From NCBI GenBank assembly GCA_031277535.1, contig JAITMD010000021.1:186001-250000 (forward strand): a DNA stretch of 64,000 nucleotides. The letters are read 5' to 3'. Positions within the stretch are counted from its first letter, which is position 1, and the number at the start of each line of letters is the position of its first letter. This stretch comes from Flavobacteriaceae bacterium (GTDB taxonomy: Bacteria; Bacteroidota; Bacteroidia; Flavobacteriales; Flavobacteriaceae). Positions 17,606 to 26,640 of this stretch are shown piece after piece. The notes beneath the pieces are model-generated. The model saw only the letters and a list, made by a program, of their open reading frames with translations, was not told the DNA's origin and searched no databases. Both the position numbers and the translations under genes were made by a program.

Positions 17606-19828
17606 TTAGGCGATAGAATCTACAATAGTATTTAATGTAGCACTTGGACGCATAGCTTTAGTTGTAGCTTCTGTATTTGGTTGGTAGTATCCAACGATAT
17701 CTTGAGCTTTTCCTTGAGCACCAATTAATTCTTCATTAATTTTAGCTTCATTTTCTGCCATTGCTTTTGCAATTGGAGCAAATTTAGCTTGTAACTCAGC
17801 ATCTTTTGTTTGGTTAGCCAAAGCTTCAGCCCAATACATTGCTAAGTAGAAATGAGAACCACGGTTGTCAATAGAACCTACTTTACGAGCAGGAGATTTA
17901 TCATTGTCTAAGAATTTAGCAGTAGCCTCATCTAACGTTTCAGCTAATACCATAGCTTTAGCATTGTTTTGAGTTTGACTTAAATGCTCGAATGATGCAC
18001 CTAAAGCTAAGAATTCTCCTAATGAATCCCAACGTAAATATCCTTCTTCGATAAATTGTTCAATGTGTTTTGGAGCAGAACCTCCTGCACCTGTTTCAAA
18101 CAATCCACCACCATTCATTAATGGTACAATAGATAACATTTTAGCAGATGTACCTACTTCTAAAATAGGGAATAAGTCAGTTAAGTAATCACGTAATACA
18201 TTTCCTGTTACAGAAATTGTATCTAATCCTTGACGGATTCTTTCTACAGATACTTTAGTAGCTTCTACAGGGTTTAAGATTCTGATGTCCAATCCTGTTG
18301 TATCGTAATCTTTTAAGTATTTCTGTACTTTAGCGATGATTTCTCTATCGTGTGCTCTGTTTTCGTCTAACCAGAAAATTGCTGGAGTTTCAGATAAACG
18401 TGCGCGGTTTACAGCTAATTTAACCCAGTCTTGAATAGGAGCGTCTTTTGTTTGACACATTCTAAAGATATCACCTGCTTCAACTGGTTGTGTAAAGAAT
18501 ACATTTCCTTGTTCGTCAACAACACGAATCTCTCCGTCAGCCTCAGCTTGGAAAGTCTTGTCATGAGAACCATATTCTTCTGCCTTTTGAGCCATTAAAC
18601 CAACGTTTGGAACAGATCCCATAGTTGTAGGATTGTAAGCACCATTAGCTTTACAGTCTTCAATTACAGTTTGATATACACCAGCATAACAACGGTCTGG
18701 AATAAGTGCAAAAGTATCTTGAGGTTTACCTTCAGCATTCCACATTTGACCAGAAGTACGAATCATAGCAGGCATAGAAGCATCTACAATTACATCAGAT
18801 GGTACGTGTAAGTTTGTAATTCCTTTATCAGAGTTAACCATTGCAATAGCTGGACCATTAGCAATAGCAGCATCAATAGCAGCTTTTACTTCTGCTTCTT
18901 GAGCGTTACCTGCAATTTTAGCATATAAATCTCCTAAACCATTGTTTGGATTAATACTTAATTCTGCAAATAATGTAGCGTATTTAACGAATACTTCTTT
19001 AAAATAAACTTCTACCACAGCACCAAAGATAACAGGGTCTGATACCTTCATCATCGTTGCTTTTAAGTGAGCAGAAAATAAAACTCCAGTAGCCTTAGCC
19101 TCTTCTTTAACTTGAGAAACAAAAGCTTTTAGTTTACTTAAGTTCATTACAGAAGAATCAATAACTTCTCCTGCTAATAAAGAAGCATAATCTTTTAGTA
19201 ATTTTACACTTCCATCTTTTCCAACAAATTCAATTTTGAATTTACTGTCTTGAGCAACTGTTACAGATTTTTCTGTTCCGTAAAAATCTCCATCAGTCAT
19301 AGTCGCTACTTTTGTATTAGATGTAGCTGACCAAGCTCCCATAGAGTGTGGGTGTTTTTTAGCGTAGTTTTTAACTGCTTTAGGTGCTCTACGGTCAGAG
19401 TTTCCTTCACGTAAAACTGGATTTACAGCCGAACCTAATACTTTTGCATATTTAGCTTTGATTGCTTTTTCTTCGTCATTTGTAGGATCAGCAGGGTATG
19501 CAGGTACAGCATATCCGTGTGCTTGCAATTCTTTGATAGCAGCATTTAGCTGAGGAATTGAAGCAGAAATATTTGGTAATTTAATGATGTTTGCCTCAGG
19601 AGTTTTTGCCAACTCACCTAATTCAGCTAAAGCATCACCGATTTTTTGTTCTTCTTTTAAGAATTCTGGGAAATTAGCAAGAATACGTCCTGCTAAAGAG
19701 ATATCACGTGTTTCTACTTCAATGGCAGCTGTTTTTGCGAAAGCTTGCACAATTGGTAAAAAAGAATACGTAGCCAACATTGGAGCTTCGTCTGTAAGCG
19801 TGTAAAGAATTTTAGATTTTTGTGTCAT
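17606..19828 (-). CDS. icd: NADP-dependent isocitrate dehydrogenase, monomeric type
   Basis: Oxidises isocitrate to 2-oxoglutarate in the TCA cycle, making NADPH. At 740 residues it belongs to the monomeric IDH-II family, unrelated in length to the 400-residue dimeric enzyme. Recognisable regions are the start KILYTLTDEAPMLATYSFLP, the substrate-binding stretch LREGNSDRRAPKAVKNYAKKHPH near 138-160, and SVTGNVLRDYLTDLFPILEVGTSAKMLSIVPLMNGGG in the C-terminal half. It is monocistronic; a -7 promoter box TATATTTG lies at 19906-19899 on the reverse strand, 71 nt upstream of the ATG. Confidence 0.97.
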   Translation of the reverse strand: MTQKSKILYTLTDEAPMLATYSFLPIVQAFAKTAAIEVETRDISLAGRILANFPEFLKEEQKIGDALAELGELAKTPEANIIKLPNISASIPQLNAAIKELQAHGYAVPAYPADPTNDEEKAIKAKYAKVLGSAVNPVLREGNSDRRAPKAVKNYAKKHPHSMGAWSATSNTKVATMTDGDFYGTEKSVTVAQDSKFKIEFVGKDGSVKLLKDYASLLAGEVIDSSVMNLSKLKAFVSQVKEEAKATGVLFSAHLKATMMKVSDPVIFGAVVEVYFKEVFVKYATLFAELSINPNNGLGDLYAKIAGNAQEAEVKAAIDAAIANGPAIAMVNSDKGITNLHVPSDVIVDASMPAMIRTSGQMWNAEGKPQDTFALIPDRCYAGVYQTVIEDCKANGAYNPTTMGSVPNVGLMAQKAEEYGSHDKTFQAEADGEIRVVDEQGNVFFTQPVEAGDIFRMCQTKDAPIQDWVKLAVNRARLSETPAIFWLDENRAHDREIIAKVQKYLKDYDTTGLDIRILNPVEATKVSVERIRQGLDTISVTGNVLRDYLTDLFPILEVGTSAKMLSIVPLMNGGGLFETGAGGSAPKHIEQFIEEGYLRWDSLGEFLALGASFEHLSQTQNNAKAMVLAETLDEATAKFLDNDKSPARKVGSIDNRGSHFYLAMYWAEALANQTKDAELQAKFAPIAKAMAENEAKINEELIGAQGKAQDIVGYYQPNTEATTKAMRPSATLNTIVDSIA

Positions 19829-20277
19829 TTTTTTCTAATTTAAATGAAAACAATAGTATTGTTCGATGCGTTTTGTCGAAAACTTTTAAGTAATAGAGCA
19901 AATATACTAAATATAGAAGAAAATGATGAGGTAAAACGAAGAGAATAATGAAGAATTATTATTTTGATAAACAAGGCTTTTTATATTTACAATTTGTCAT
20001 ATTTTGACCTAAAAAATTAGCAAATTGGCTGTTTGTTTTTCTTTTTAGACTCTCTATTTCTTTCCATAACTAATCTTACTCCAAAAGCTAATTCTTTTTT
20101 CCAAGTTAAGGGGATTTGGACGATAATCAGTGATTCATTTTATCTAAATAAGGAATCAGTTATTTGGTTTTAAATCTATTGAATATCAATAAATCAATGA
20201 GATAATCTGTTTTGTTTTTTTAATGGATTCTGTATCTAAGTGTTCTCTAACTGCTATAAAAAAGAAGTAAATATTAA

Positions 20278-20379
20278 TGTAAGTATAGTTTAAGTAATTT
20301 GTAAGCATAGTGCAAGTATAAAAATAGAAGGTTATTATACTTGCACTATGCTTACACTATGCTTGCACTATACTTACAC
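20278..20379. repeat. 11-bp tandem repeats in two inverted arms
   Basis: Right arm: four head-to-tail 11-bp units at 20336-20346, 20347-20357, 20358-20368 and 20369-20379, differing only at two purine/pyrimidine positions (tatRcttRcac). Left arm: the reverse complement of the same unit repeated four times (20279-20320, the second unit degenerate). Inner arms 20300-20320 and 20336-20356 are perfect 21-bp complements around a 15-bp spacer, and outer segments 20278-20289 and 20367-20378 pair for 12 bp. Function is unknown. Confidence 0.88.
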
Positions 20380-20555
20380 TTGTAGCAAAATGAAATGAAG
20401 GAGACTATGATTGCATGAAAAAACGAAATGATGAATGGCTGTGGATTTGTAGTTTGTACGGTATAGTACTAAACTTTTTAAAGTTGTTTATAACGTATGT
20501 TATTGGGCATTACTTTTTGTGGAAGTTTTGAACTGACTGAGATAGTGAATGGTAG

Positions 20556-20591
20556 TTGATACTTGAATTGATGCTTGAATTGATGCTTGTT
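20556..20591 (+). repeat. three tandem 12-bp repeats
   Basis: Units ttgatacttgaa (20556-20567), ttgatgcttgaa (20568-20579) and ttgatgcttgtt (20580-20591). The shared core TGATRCTTG resembles the 11-bp units 200 bp to the left, so both may come from the same slippage-prone sequence. Confidence 0.75.
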
Positions 20592-20693
20592 TAGTAAGCG
20601 GATAAGTGTGGAGTGCAGCAAGAATTGCATAACCTATAGCAATAGAAAAGAAAGTAATTATTTGTTACTTATAATATGAAAAGGGAAATTAAA

Positions 20694-20729
20694 AAGCCCT
20701 TATTTCTTTATTACAAGAAATAAGGGCTT
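20694..20729 (-). terminator. terminator of the lptB-tatC-kdsD operon
   Basis: A perfect 15-bp stem (20694-20708 with 20715-20729) and 6-nt loop. On the reverse strand it lies 27 bp after the lptB stop and is followed by a T-run. Confidence 0.85.
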
Positions 20730-20756
20730 AAATGTATTTTATTTGAAAGATTGGAA

Positions 20757-21497
20757 TTAGAACTCCAATTTCTTTTTTCTAAGTTCGAAGTTTTGACCTA
20801 AGTAAACTTTTCTTACCATTTCATCCTCAGCTAATTCTTCTGGTATTCCTGCTTTCAAAATACCTCCTTCAAACATTAGGTAAGTTTTGTCTGTAATAGC
20901 TAAAGTCTCTTGTACATTGTGGTCTGTAATTAAGATACCAATGTTTTTGTTTTTCAATTTAGCTACAATTCGCTGGATATCTTCTACCGCTACAGGGTCA
21001 ACTCCTGCAAAGGGTTCATCCAAAAGAATAAATTTAGGATCCGTTGCTAAAGCGCGAGCAATCTCTGTTCTACGTCTTTCACCTCCTGATAAAAGGTCTC
21101 CACGGTTGGTACGGATATGCTCTAAACTAAACTCTTCAATCAATGATTCCATTTTATCAATCTGCTCTTTTTTAGAAAGCTTAGTCAATTGAAGTACACT
21201 TAATATATTGTCTTCAATACTTAATTTTCTAAAGACCGAAGCTTCTTGTGCCAAATAACCAATACCGTGTTGTGCACGTTTGTACATCGGAAAATCTGTA
21301 ATGTCTGTATTGTCTAAATAGATATGTCCGCTGTTTGGTTTTACCAAGCCTACAATCATATAGAAAGAAGTCGTTTTTCCAGCTCCATTAGGACCAAGTA
21401 AGCCAACAATTTCCCCTTGATTTACTTCTACAGAAACGCCTTTTACAACCTTTCTTTTCTTGTACATCTTTACAATATTATCTGCTCTTAGTTTCAT
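20757..21497 (-). CDS. lptB: lipopolysaccharide export ABC transporter ATP-binding protein
   Basis: Cytoplasmic ATPase that powers LPS extraction from the inner membrane with LptFG. The 246 residues contain Walker A GPNGAGKTTSF (near 34-44), Q-loop, signature LLSGGERRRTEIARA, Walker B KFILLDEPFAGVDP and the H-loop ITDHNV. The N-terminal RADNIVKMYKKRKVVKGVSVEVNQGEIVGLLG is typical of LptB rather than of other ABC ATPases. It is the last gene of a tight operon after tatC (6-bp gap); LptF/LptG are not in the window. Confidence 0.95.
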   Translation of the reverse strand: MKLRADNIVKMYKKRKVVKGVSVEVNQGEIVGLLGPNGAGKTTSFYMIVGLVKPNSGHIYLDNTDITDFPMYKRAQHGIGYLAQEASVFRKLSIEDNILSVLQLTKLSKKEQIDKMESLIEEFSLEHIRTNRGDLLSGGERRRTEIARALATDPKFILLDEPFAGVDPVAVEDIQRIVAKLKNKNIGILITDHNVQETLAITDKTYLMFEGGILKAGIPEELAEDEMVRKVYLGQNFELRKKKLEF

Positions 21498-21503
21498 TGC
21501 TTA

Positions 21504-22346
21504 TTATGATTTACTTAGTTCTTGATTTGATTTATCTTTTGGATCTTTTTTCTGTACAAATTTAGAAATATAAATACTTATTTCGTACAAGATTAAAAGA
21601 GGGATAGATACAATTACCTGACTAATTACATCTGGAGGAGTAATAACTGCTGCTATAATTAAGATTAGTACAATAGCATATTTTCTATACTCTCTTAAAA
21701 ATTCTGGCGTAACTAAACCTAAAACAGATAAGAAATAAATGATGATTGGCAATTCAAATACTAATCCACAAGAGAGTGAAGTAGTTTTGACTAAACCGAT
21801 ATACGACGTTAAGTCAATTTCATTTTTTACAATATCACTTACTTGCATATTAGCTAAGAAGTTGATTGATAGTGGAGTAATTACATAGTATCCAAATCCA
21901 ACTCCTAAGAAAAATAACAGAGAGGAAATAAAGATAAAACGCTTCGCGTATTGCAGTTCTTTTTGGTATAATGCGGGTTTAATAAATTTCCATATTTCCC
22001 ATAAAATAAAAGGAAAGGCAATTACAAAACCAGCTGTAATACAGGTCCAGATTAATACAGAAAACTGTCCATCCATTGTTCTGTTTTGGATTTCGAAAGG
22101 GAGTTCTGCTTGACAAAAACTTTTGTCTAAATCATATTTTTGAGCCAGCTGACAGAAGAAGCGATACGTAACGAAGTCTGTTTTTTTAGGGCCAAAAATG
22201 ATTGTATTAAATATAAAGTCGTTGAATATAAATGCGACAATACCTCCTCCAAGGATAAAAGCAGATGAACGTACAAGTAGCCATCTAAGTTCTTCAAGGT
22301 GGTCAAGGAAAGACATTTCCTTGATAGAGTTTTTTTTGTTTGCCAT
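21504..22346 (-). CDS. tatC: Sec-independent (Tat) protein translocase subunit TatC
   Basis: Core receptor of the twin-arginine pathway, exporting folded proteins. The 280-residue protein has six transmembrane segments and the family motifs at the N-terminus (SFLDHLEELRWLLVRS) and in the periplasmic/TM region (FELPIIIYFLSVLGLVTPEFLREYRKYAIV). A 35-residue lysine-rich tail after the last segment is longer than in E. coli. It lies between kdsD (4 bp) and lptB (6 bp); tatA is not present in the window. Confidence 0.96.
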   Translation of the reverse strand: MANKKNSIKEMSFLDHLEELRWLLVRSSAFILGGGIVAFIFNDFIFNTIIFGPKKTDFVTYRFFCQLAQKYDLDKSFCQAELPFEIQNRTMDGQFSVLIWTCITAGFVIAFPFILWEIWKFIKPALYQKELQYAKRFIFISSLLFFLGVGFGYYVITPLSINFLANMQVSDIVKNEIDLTSYIGLVKTTSLSCGLVFELPIIIYFLSVLGLVTPEFLREYRKYAIVLILIIAAVITPPDVISQVIVSIPLLILYEISIYISKFVQKKDPKDKSNQELSKS

Positions 22347-22350
22347 TGGG

Positions 22351-23316
22351 TTAAACGATACCTTCTTTTAAAATGTCATGCAAGTGAATAACACCTACAT
22401 ACTCATTGTTGTTTGTTACTAATAATTGTGTAATCGAATTGTCTTCTAAAATAGATAATGCTTTTGAAACATGTTGATTAGCATCGATGTTTTTTGGATT
22501 ACTACTCATGATATCTTTCGCTTGAATTGCATTGATGTCTCCACCATTTTGCAACATACGACGAAGGTCTCCATCAGTAATAATACCTACTAAAACATTG
22601 TTTTCTACAACAGCAGTGACCCCTAATCTCTTTTCAGATATTTCTACAATAACATCTTTGATAGATGAAGTAGGAGATACCATTGGTTTGTTTGTACTTT
22701 TTAAAATGTCTTTAACCAACATAAGTAGTTTTTTTCCTAATGCACCACCTGGATGATACATCGCAAAATCTTCTGCAGTAAAGTTTCTCATTTCAATCAA
22801 ACAAGCAGCTAAAGCATCACCTAAAACCAACTGAGCAGTAGTACTATTCATTGGAGCTAAGTTATTTGCTTCTGCTTCTCTATCTACTTTAGACAAAAGC
22901 ACAAAATTAGCATTTTTCCCCAAAAAAGAGTTTTCATTCGCAGTTATTGCTATTAAAGGATTGCCAAATCTTTTCAACAAAGGAGTTAATACTTTTATTT
23001 CTGGGCTATTTCCACTGTTCGAAATACATATTACACAGTCTTGAGGCTGTAATAAACCTAAATCTCCATGTACAGCTTCTGCTGCATGCATAAAAAGAGC
23101 AGGGGTACCTGTAGAGTTAAAAGTTGCGACAATTTTGCTTCCAACAAGTGCACTTTTGCCGATTCCAGTCACTACAACGCGACCTTTGCAGTTGAAAATC
23201 GTTTTTACAGACTCTGCAAAATCATCTGTTAGGTAATTTGTTAAATTCTTAATGCTTTCACTTTCAGATAATAAAGTGTCTTTTGCGGTCTTTAGTATAG
23301 ATGTGTTTGTATTCAA
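22351..23316 (-). CDS. kdsD: arabinose-5-phosphate isomerase, KpsF/KdsD type
   Basis: Interconverts ribulose-5-phosphate and arabinose-5-phosphate, the first step to Kdo of LPS. The 321 residues comprise a SIS domain (VVVTGIGKSALVGSKIVATFNSTG, CISNSGNSPEIKVL) and two CBS domains (MVSPTSSIKDVIVEISEKRLGVTAVVE and ISSN-type repeat to the end). The start is a TTG: an in-frame TAA lies five codons upstream and the first internal ATG is about 75 residues in, inside the SIS domain. A -7 box TAAATTTG lies at 23384-23377 on the reverse strand. The promoter region is shared with divergent recQ. Confidence 0.93.
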   Translation of the reverse strand: MNTNTSILKTAKDTLLSESESIKNLTNYLTDDFAESVKTIFNCKGRVVVTGIGKSALVGSKIVATFNSTGTPALFMHAAEAVHGDLGLLQPQDCVICISNSGNSPEIKVLTPLLKRFGNPLIAITANENSFLGKNANFVLLSKVDREAEANNLAPMNSTTAQLVLGDALAACLIEMRNFTAEDFAMYHPGGALGKKLLMLVKDILKSTNKPMVSPTSSIKDVIVEISEKRLGVTAVVENNVLVGIITDGDLRRMLQNGGDINAIQAKDIMSSNPKNIDANQHVSKALSILEDNSITQLLVTNNNEYVGVIHLHDILKEGIV

Positions 23317-23376
23317 AACAGTCGAATGTTAAATATTAGGTTTGTCCTAAAGAAAATACTTATCTTTAGGGTAGTA

Positions 23377-23384
23377 CAAATTTA
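23377..23384 (-). promoter_or_regulatory. -7 promoter box upstream of kdsD
   Basis: TAAATTTG on the reverse strand fits TAnnTTTG and lies about 60 nt before the kdsD start. The best upstream TTG (23401-23399) is only 14 bp away, too close for the consensus spacing, so the match is partial. Confidence 0.45.
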
Positions 23385-23406
23385 TGTAAAATACGATACA
23401 AAAATA

Positions 23407-25602
23407 ATGAAATCAGCTGAAATTGACTTGCACAAAGAGTTAAAGAGATTTTTTGGATTTTCACAATTCAAAGGTCTTCAAGAGGATGTTGTAAAAAGTA
23501 TTATTACAGGGCAGAATACTTTTGTAATCATGCCGACTGGAGGAGGGAAATCTCTTTGTTATCAACTGCCAGCATTAGTGTTGGAGGGTACTGCTATTGT
23601 AGTATCTCCCTTAATTGCATTAATGAAAAACCAGGTAGATGCGATTAGAAGTTTATCAACAGAAAATGGAGTTGCACACGTATTAAACTCTTCTTTAACG
23701 AGAACAGAAGTGAATCAAGTAAAGGAAGATGTGAAAAATGGCGTGACAAAATTGTTATATGTAGCACCTGAATCGCTAACTAAAGAAGAGTATGTTACTT
23801 TTTTGAATGAAGTAAAAATTTCTTTTGTGGCAATTGATGAGGCACACTGTATCTCTGAATGGGGACACGACTTTAGACCAGAGTATAGAAATTTACGCAA
23901 TATAATTCGACAATTGGGAGATGTTCCAATTATCGGGCTTACTGCTACGGCTACACCAAAAGTTCAAGAAGATATCTTGAAAAACTTGGAAATGCCTAAT
24001 GCAAATGTATTTAAAGCTTCATTTAATAGACCTAATTTGTTTTATGAAATAAAGTCTAAAACGAAAAATATTGAAAGTGATATTATTCGCTTTATTAAAC
24101 AACACAAAGGGAAATCGGGAGTTATTTACTGTTTGAGTCGTAAAAAAGTGGAAGAAATTGCCAATGTTTTACAAGTAAACGGTATTAGTGCTGTTCCATA
24201 TCATGCAGGGTTGGATGCTAAAACACGTGCAAAACATCAAGATATGTTTTTGATGGAAGAAGTAGATGTGGTGGTTGCAACTATTGCTTTTGGAATGGGA
24301 ATCGACAAACCAGATGTACGTTATGTGATTCATCACGATATTCCAAAGTCTTTAGAGAGTTATTATCAAGAAACTGGACGTGCAGGACGTGATGGAGGAG
24401 AAGGACATTGTTTAGCTTATTATTCGTATAAGGATATTGAAAAGTTAGAGAAGTTTATGGCTGGTAAGCCAATTGCAGAGCAAGAAATTGGTTTTGCCTT
24501 ATTGCAAGAGGTGGTTGCTTATGCAGAAACATCTATGTCAAGACGTAAGTTTTTACTTCACTATTTTGGAGAAGAGTTTGATGAGGTACATGGAGACGGA
24601 GCTGATATGGATGATAATGTGCGCAATCCAAAGAAAAAAGTAGAAGCAAAAGATAATGTTGTTACACTACTTGAGATAGTACGTGATACGAAACAAGTTT
24701 ATAAAACAAAAGAAATTGTTTTCACACTGTTAGGAAAAGTAAATGCTACTGTAAAAGCAAATAAAACAGATAGTTTACCATTTTTTGGAAAGGGTTCTAA
24801 TGAAAATGAAAAGTATTGGATTGCTTTAATTCGTCAGGTATTAGTGGCTGGATTGTTGCGCAAGGATATTGAAACCTATGGAGTGCTTAAAATGACTGAG
24901 GCTGGTACTGCTTTTATTGCTAAACCAAAGTCGTTTATGATGACAGAAGATCATGAATATTCAGATTCGGATGCTAATGCAGAAGTAATGAATACAAAAG
25001 TTGGTGCTGTTGGAGATGAAGTGTTGATTGGGATTTTAAAAGATTTGTGTAAAAAAGTTGCTAAGAAAGCTGGTGTACCTCCATTTGTTGTATTTCAAGA
25101 ACCATCTTTGGAAGATATGGGATTAAAATATCCTGTAACTTTAGAAGAGATGGCAAATGTACATGGAGTAAGTGAAGGAAAAGCAAAAAAGTATGGTGCT
25201 GAGTTTGTTGCTGTAATTAAGAAATATGTAGAAGAGAATGATATTGATCGTCCAGATGACTTTGTTGTAAAATCTACTGGAGCCAATTCTGCTCTTAAAT
25301 TATACATCATTCAAAGTGTGGATAGAAAATTGTCTTTACCAGATATTGCAAAAGCAAAAGGATTAGATATGGATGGTTTGTTGAAAGAGATGGAACAAAT
25401 TGTTTATTCTGGTACGAAGTTGAATATCAGCTATTGGTTAGACGAAACATTAGATGAAGAGCAGCAAGAAGAAATTTATGAGTATTTTATGGGAGCTGAT
25501 ACAGATAATATTAAGGTAGCAATGGAAGAATTTGATGGAGATTTTGATACAGAAGAATTGCGCTTAATGAGAATACAGTTTATTAGTAAAGAAGCGAATT
25601 AA
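23407..25602 (+). CDS. recQ: ATP-dependent DNA helicase RecQ
   Basis: 3'-5' DNA helicase of recombination and fork repair. The 731 residues contain the helicase motifs (MPTGGGKSLCYQLPA, AIDEAHCISEWGHDFRPEY with the DEAH box, GLTATATPKVQEDI, FGMGIDKPDVRYVIHHD, YYQETGRAGRDG), an RQC region and a C-terminal HRDC domain (about 640-720). The four cysteines that bind zinc in the RQC subdomain of E. coli RecQ are absent here. ATG 23407 starts the conserved part; a start at 23326 would add 27 residues across the divergent promoter. Monocistronic, with its own terminator. Confidence 0.95.
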   Translation: MKSAEIDLHKELKRFFGFSQFKGLQEDVVKSIITGQNTFVIMPTGGGKSLCYQLPALVLEGTAIVVSPLIALMKNQVDAIRSLSTENGVAHVLNSSLTRTEVNQVKEDVKNGVTKLLYVAPESLTKEEYVTFLNEVKISFVAIDEAHCISEWGHDFRPEYRNLRNIIRQLGDVPIIGLTATATPKVQEDILKNLEMPNANVFKASFNRPNLFYEIKSKTKNIESDIIRFIKQHKGKSGVIYCLSRKKVEEIANVLQVNGISAVPYHAGLDAKTRAKHQDMFLMEEVDVVVATIAFGMGIDKPDVRYVIHHDIPKSLESYYQETGRAGRDGGEGHCLAYYSYKDIEKLEKFMAGKPIAEQEIGFALLQEVVAYAETSMSRRKFLLHYFGEEFDEVHGDGADMDDNVRNPKKKVEAKDNVVTLLEIVRDTKQVYKTKEIVFTLLGKVNATVKANKTDSLPFFGKGSNENEKYWIALIRQVLVAGLLRKDIETYGVLKMTEAGTAFIAKPKSFMMTEDHEYSDSDANAEVMNTKVGAVGDEVLIGILKDLCKKVAKKAGVPPFVVFQEPSLEDMGLKYPVTLEEMANVHGVSEGKAKKYGAEFVAVIKKYVEENDIDRPDDFVVKSTGANSALKLYIIQSVDRKLSLPDIAKAKGLDMDGLLKEMEQIVYSGTKLNISYWLDETLDEEQQEEIYEYFMGADTDNIKVAMEEFDGDFDTEELRLMRIQFISKEAN

Positions 25603-25624
25603 AACTTCGTTGATAGTATAAAGC

Positions 25625-25656
25625 AAAAATCCTTAGTGTAAAAGCTAAGGATTTTT
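25625..25656 (+). terminator. intrinsic terminator after recQ
   Basis: A 12-bp stem (25625-25636 with 25645-25656), 8-nt loop and a continuing T-run. Confidence 0.85.
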
Positions 25657-25698
25657 TTTATGGGATATAGATAATGGGTAATTTATTGAGATAGTAAT

Positions 25699-26133
25699 AT
25701 GATTGTATCAAAATTTAGAAAGAGATATGTTGCTTTATTGTGTAGTATGATTTGTGTTACATTTTTTGCGCCTATAGCAGTTATGATAACGGAACTAATG
25801 AAAGGAGAGAAGGTAACAATGAGTTTACTTTTTGGATTAGGTGTTTTAATTACTATCCTTATTTATATAACAACTCTAAGTACACAGTATCTTAATAAAG
25901 TTACTATGACTGATCGAACAATTGAAAGTAAAGATATTTGGGGAAGACTGAAAAAGTTTGATTGTGATAAAGAAAACATTGAGATATCTATTGGTACAAT
26001 GACTAATAAATTGACCAATAGAGAAGAGGCAATTACCATTACTTCAGGTAAGAAGAAAATAATAGTATTAGAAGCTTATTATGAGAATTATACTTTGCTA
26101 AAGAGTGAAATTATTGCATTAGAGAAAAAATAA
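25699..26133 (+). CDS. small two-helix membrane protein of unknown function
   Basis: 144 residues with two transmembrane segments (about 11-33 and 43-63) followed by a soluble beta-rich domain (VTMTDRTIESKDIWGRLKKFDC, EEAITITSGKKKIIVLEAYYENY). The arrangement resembles membrane proteins with a PH-like domain, but I cannot assign a family. It is alone, between the recQ terminator and a bidirectional terminator that overlaps its stop codon. Confidence 0.7.
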   Translation: MIVSKFRKRYVALLCSMICVTFFAPIAVMITELMKGEKVTMSLLFGLGVLITILIYITTLSTQYLNKVTMTDRTIESKDIWGRLKKFDCDKENIEISIGTMTNKLTNREEAITITSGKKKIIVLEAYYENYTLLKSEIIALEKK

Positions 26134-26156
26134 AAGGGATTAACAAATCCCTTTTA
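26131..26156. terminator. bidirectional terminator containing both stop codons
   Basis: An 11-bp stem (26131-26141 with 26146-26156) and 4-nt loop. The TAA of the forward gene (26131-26133) and the TAA of the reverse gene (26156-26154) are the two bases of the stem, so one hairpin serves both converging genes. Confidence 0.8.
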
Positions 26157-26393
26157 ACTTTCATATAGTTCTCCTCTGTGAGGTTTTAGAGTATCTCTTA
26201 ATTGACGCATCTGTTCATCATTTACCACCATGTACGCAATACTGTGTATATCAGCTAATCGTTCAAATCCAATAATCGTAATAGGGAGTTTTTCTATTGC
26301 AACATATTCTTTTAAGTGGATAACATGGTGTTCTGCTGTTTTTTCTCCAGCAGGTCCTTTAAAGTCCCATATTAGTTTTATTTGCCTTTCCAT
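26154..26393 (-). CDS. conserved small protein of unknown function
   Basis: A 79-residue soluble protein (start ERQIKLIWDFKGPAGEKTAEHHVIHLKEY). Both ends look globular with no signal peptide or membrane helix. I recall similar short proteins in Flavobacteriia but know no function. Supported by a clean ATG, full-length reading frame with coding-like codon use, and a shared terminator at its 3' end. Confidence 0.7.
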   Translation of the reverse strand: MERQIKLIWDFKGPAGEKTAEHHVIHLKEYVAIEKLPITIIGFERLADIHSIAYMVVNDEQMRQLRDTLKPHRGELYES

Positions 26394-26640
26394 ATATTCT
26401 GTTTGTTTTAGGTAATCAAAAGTAAGTAAAAAACGAATGATACTATTCGTTAAAGTTTAATGAACTTTTAAAATGATTCTCTTTTTTAGGCGATACAAAG
26501 ATGTTGTTTTAAATTAAGCGGTTGTTTGTGTGTGTATTAAAAGTTTGGAGACCTTTAAATATTAAGCAGGATAAGAGAGGAAAGAAATTAGGTAAACCAT
26601 ATCTTTTTTGTATTTTTGAATTTGTTATAATTTTGAAGAT

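Larger units (their letters stand above)
19829..20756. other. gene-free region with short repeats between icd and lptB
   Basis: 928 bp with no supportable gene. It holds the icd promoter on the left (TATATTTG at 19899-19906, reverse strand), a compound inverted array of 11-bp repeats at 20278-20379, three 12-bp direct repeats at 20556-20591, and the lptB terminator at 20694-20729. The rest is AT-rich sequence in which I see no structure. Confidence 0.7.

Noticed and set aside
20278..20379. CRISPR or insertion sequence explanation for the 11-bp array
   Set aside because: Units are too short and directly abutting, there are no spacers, no cas genes and no transposase.
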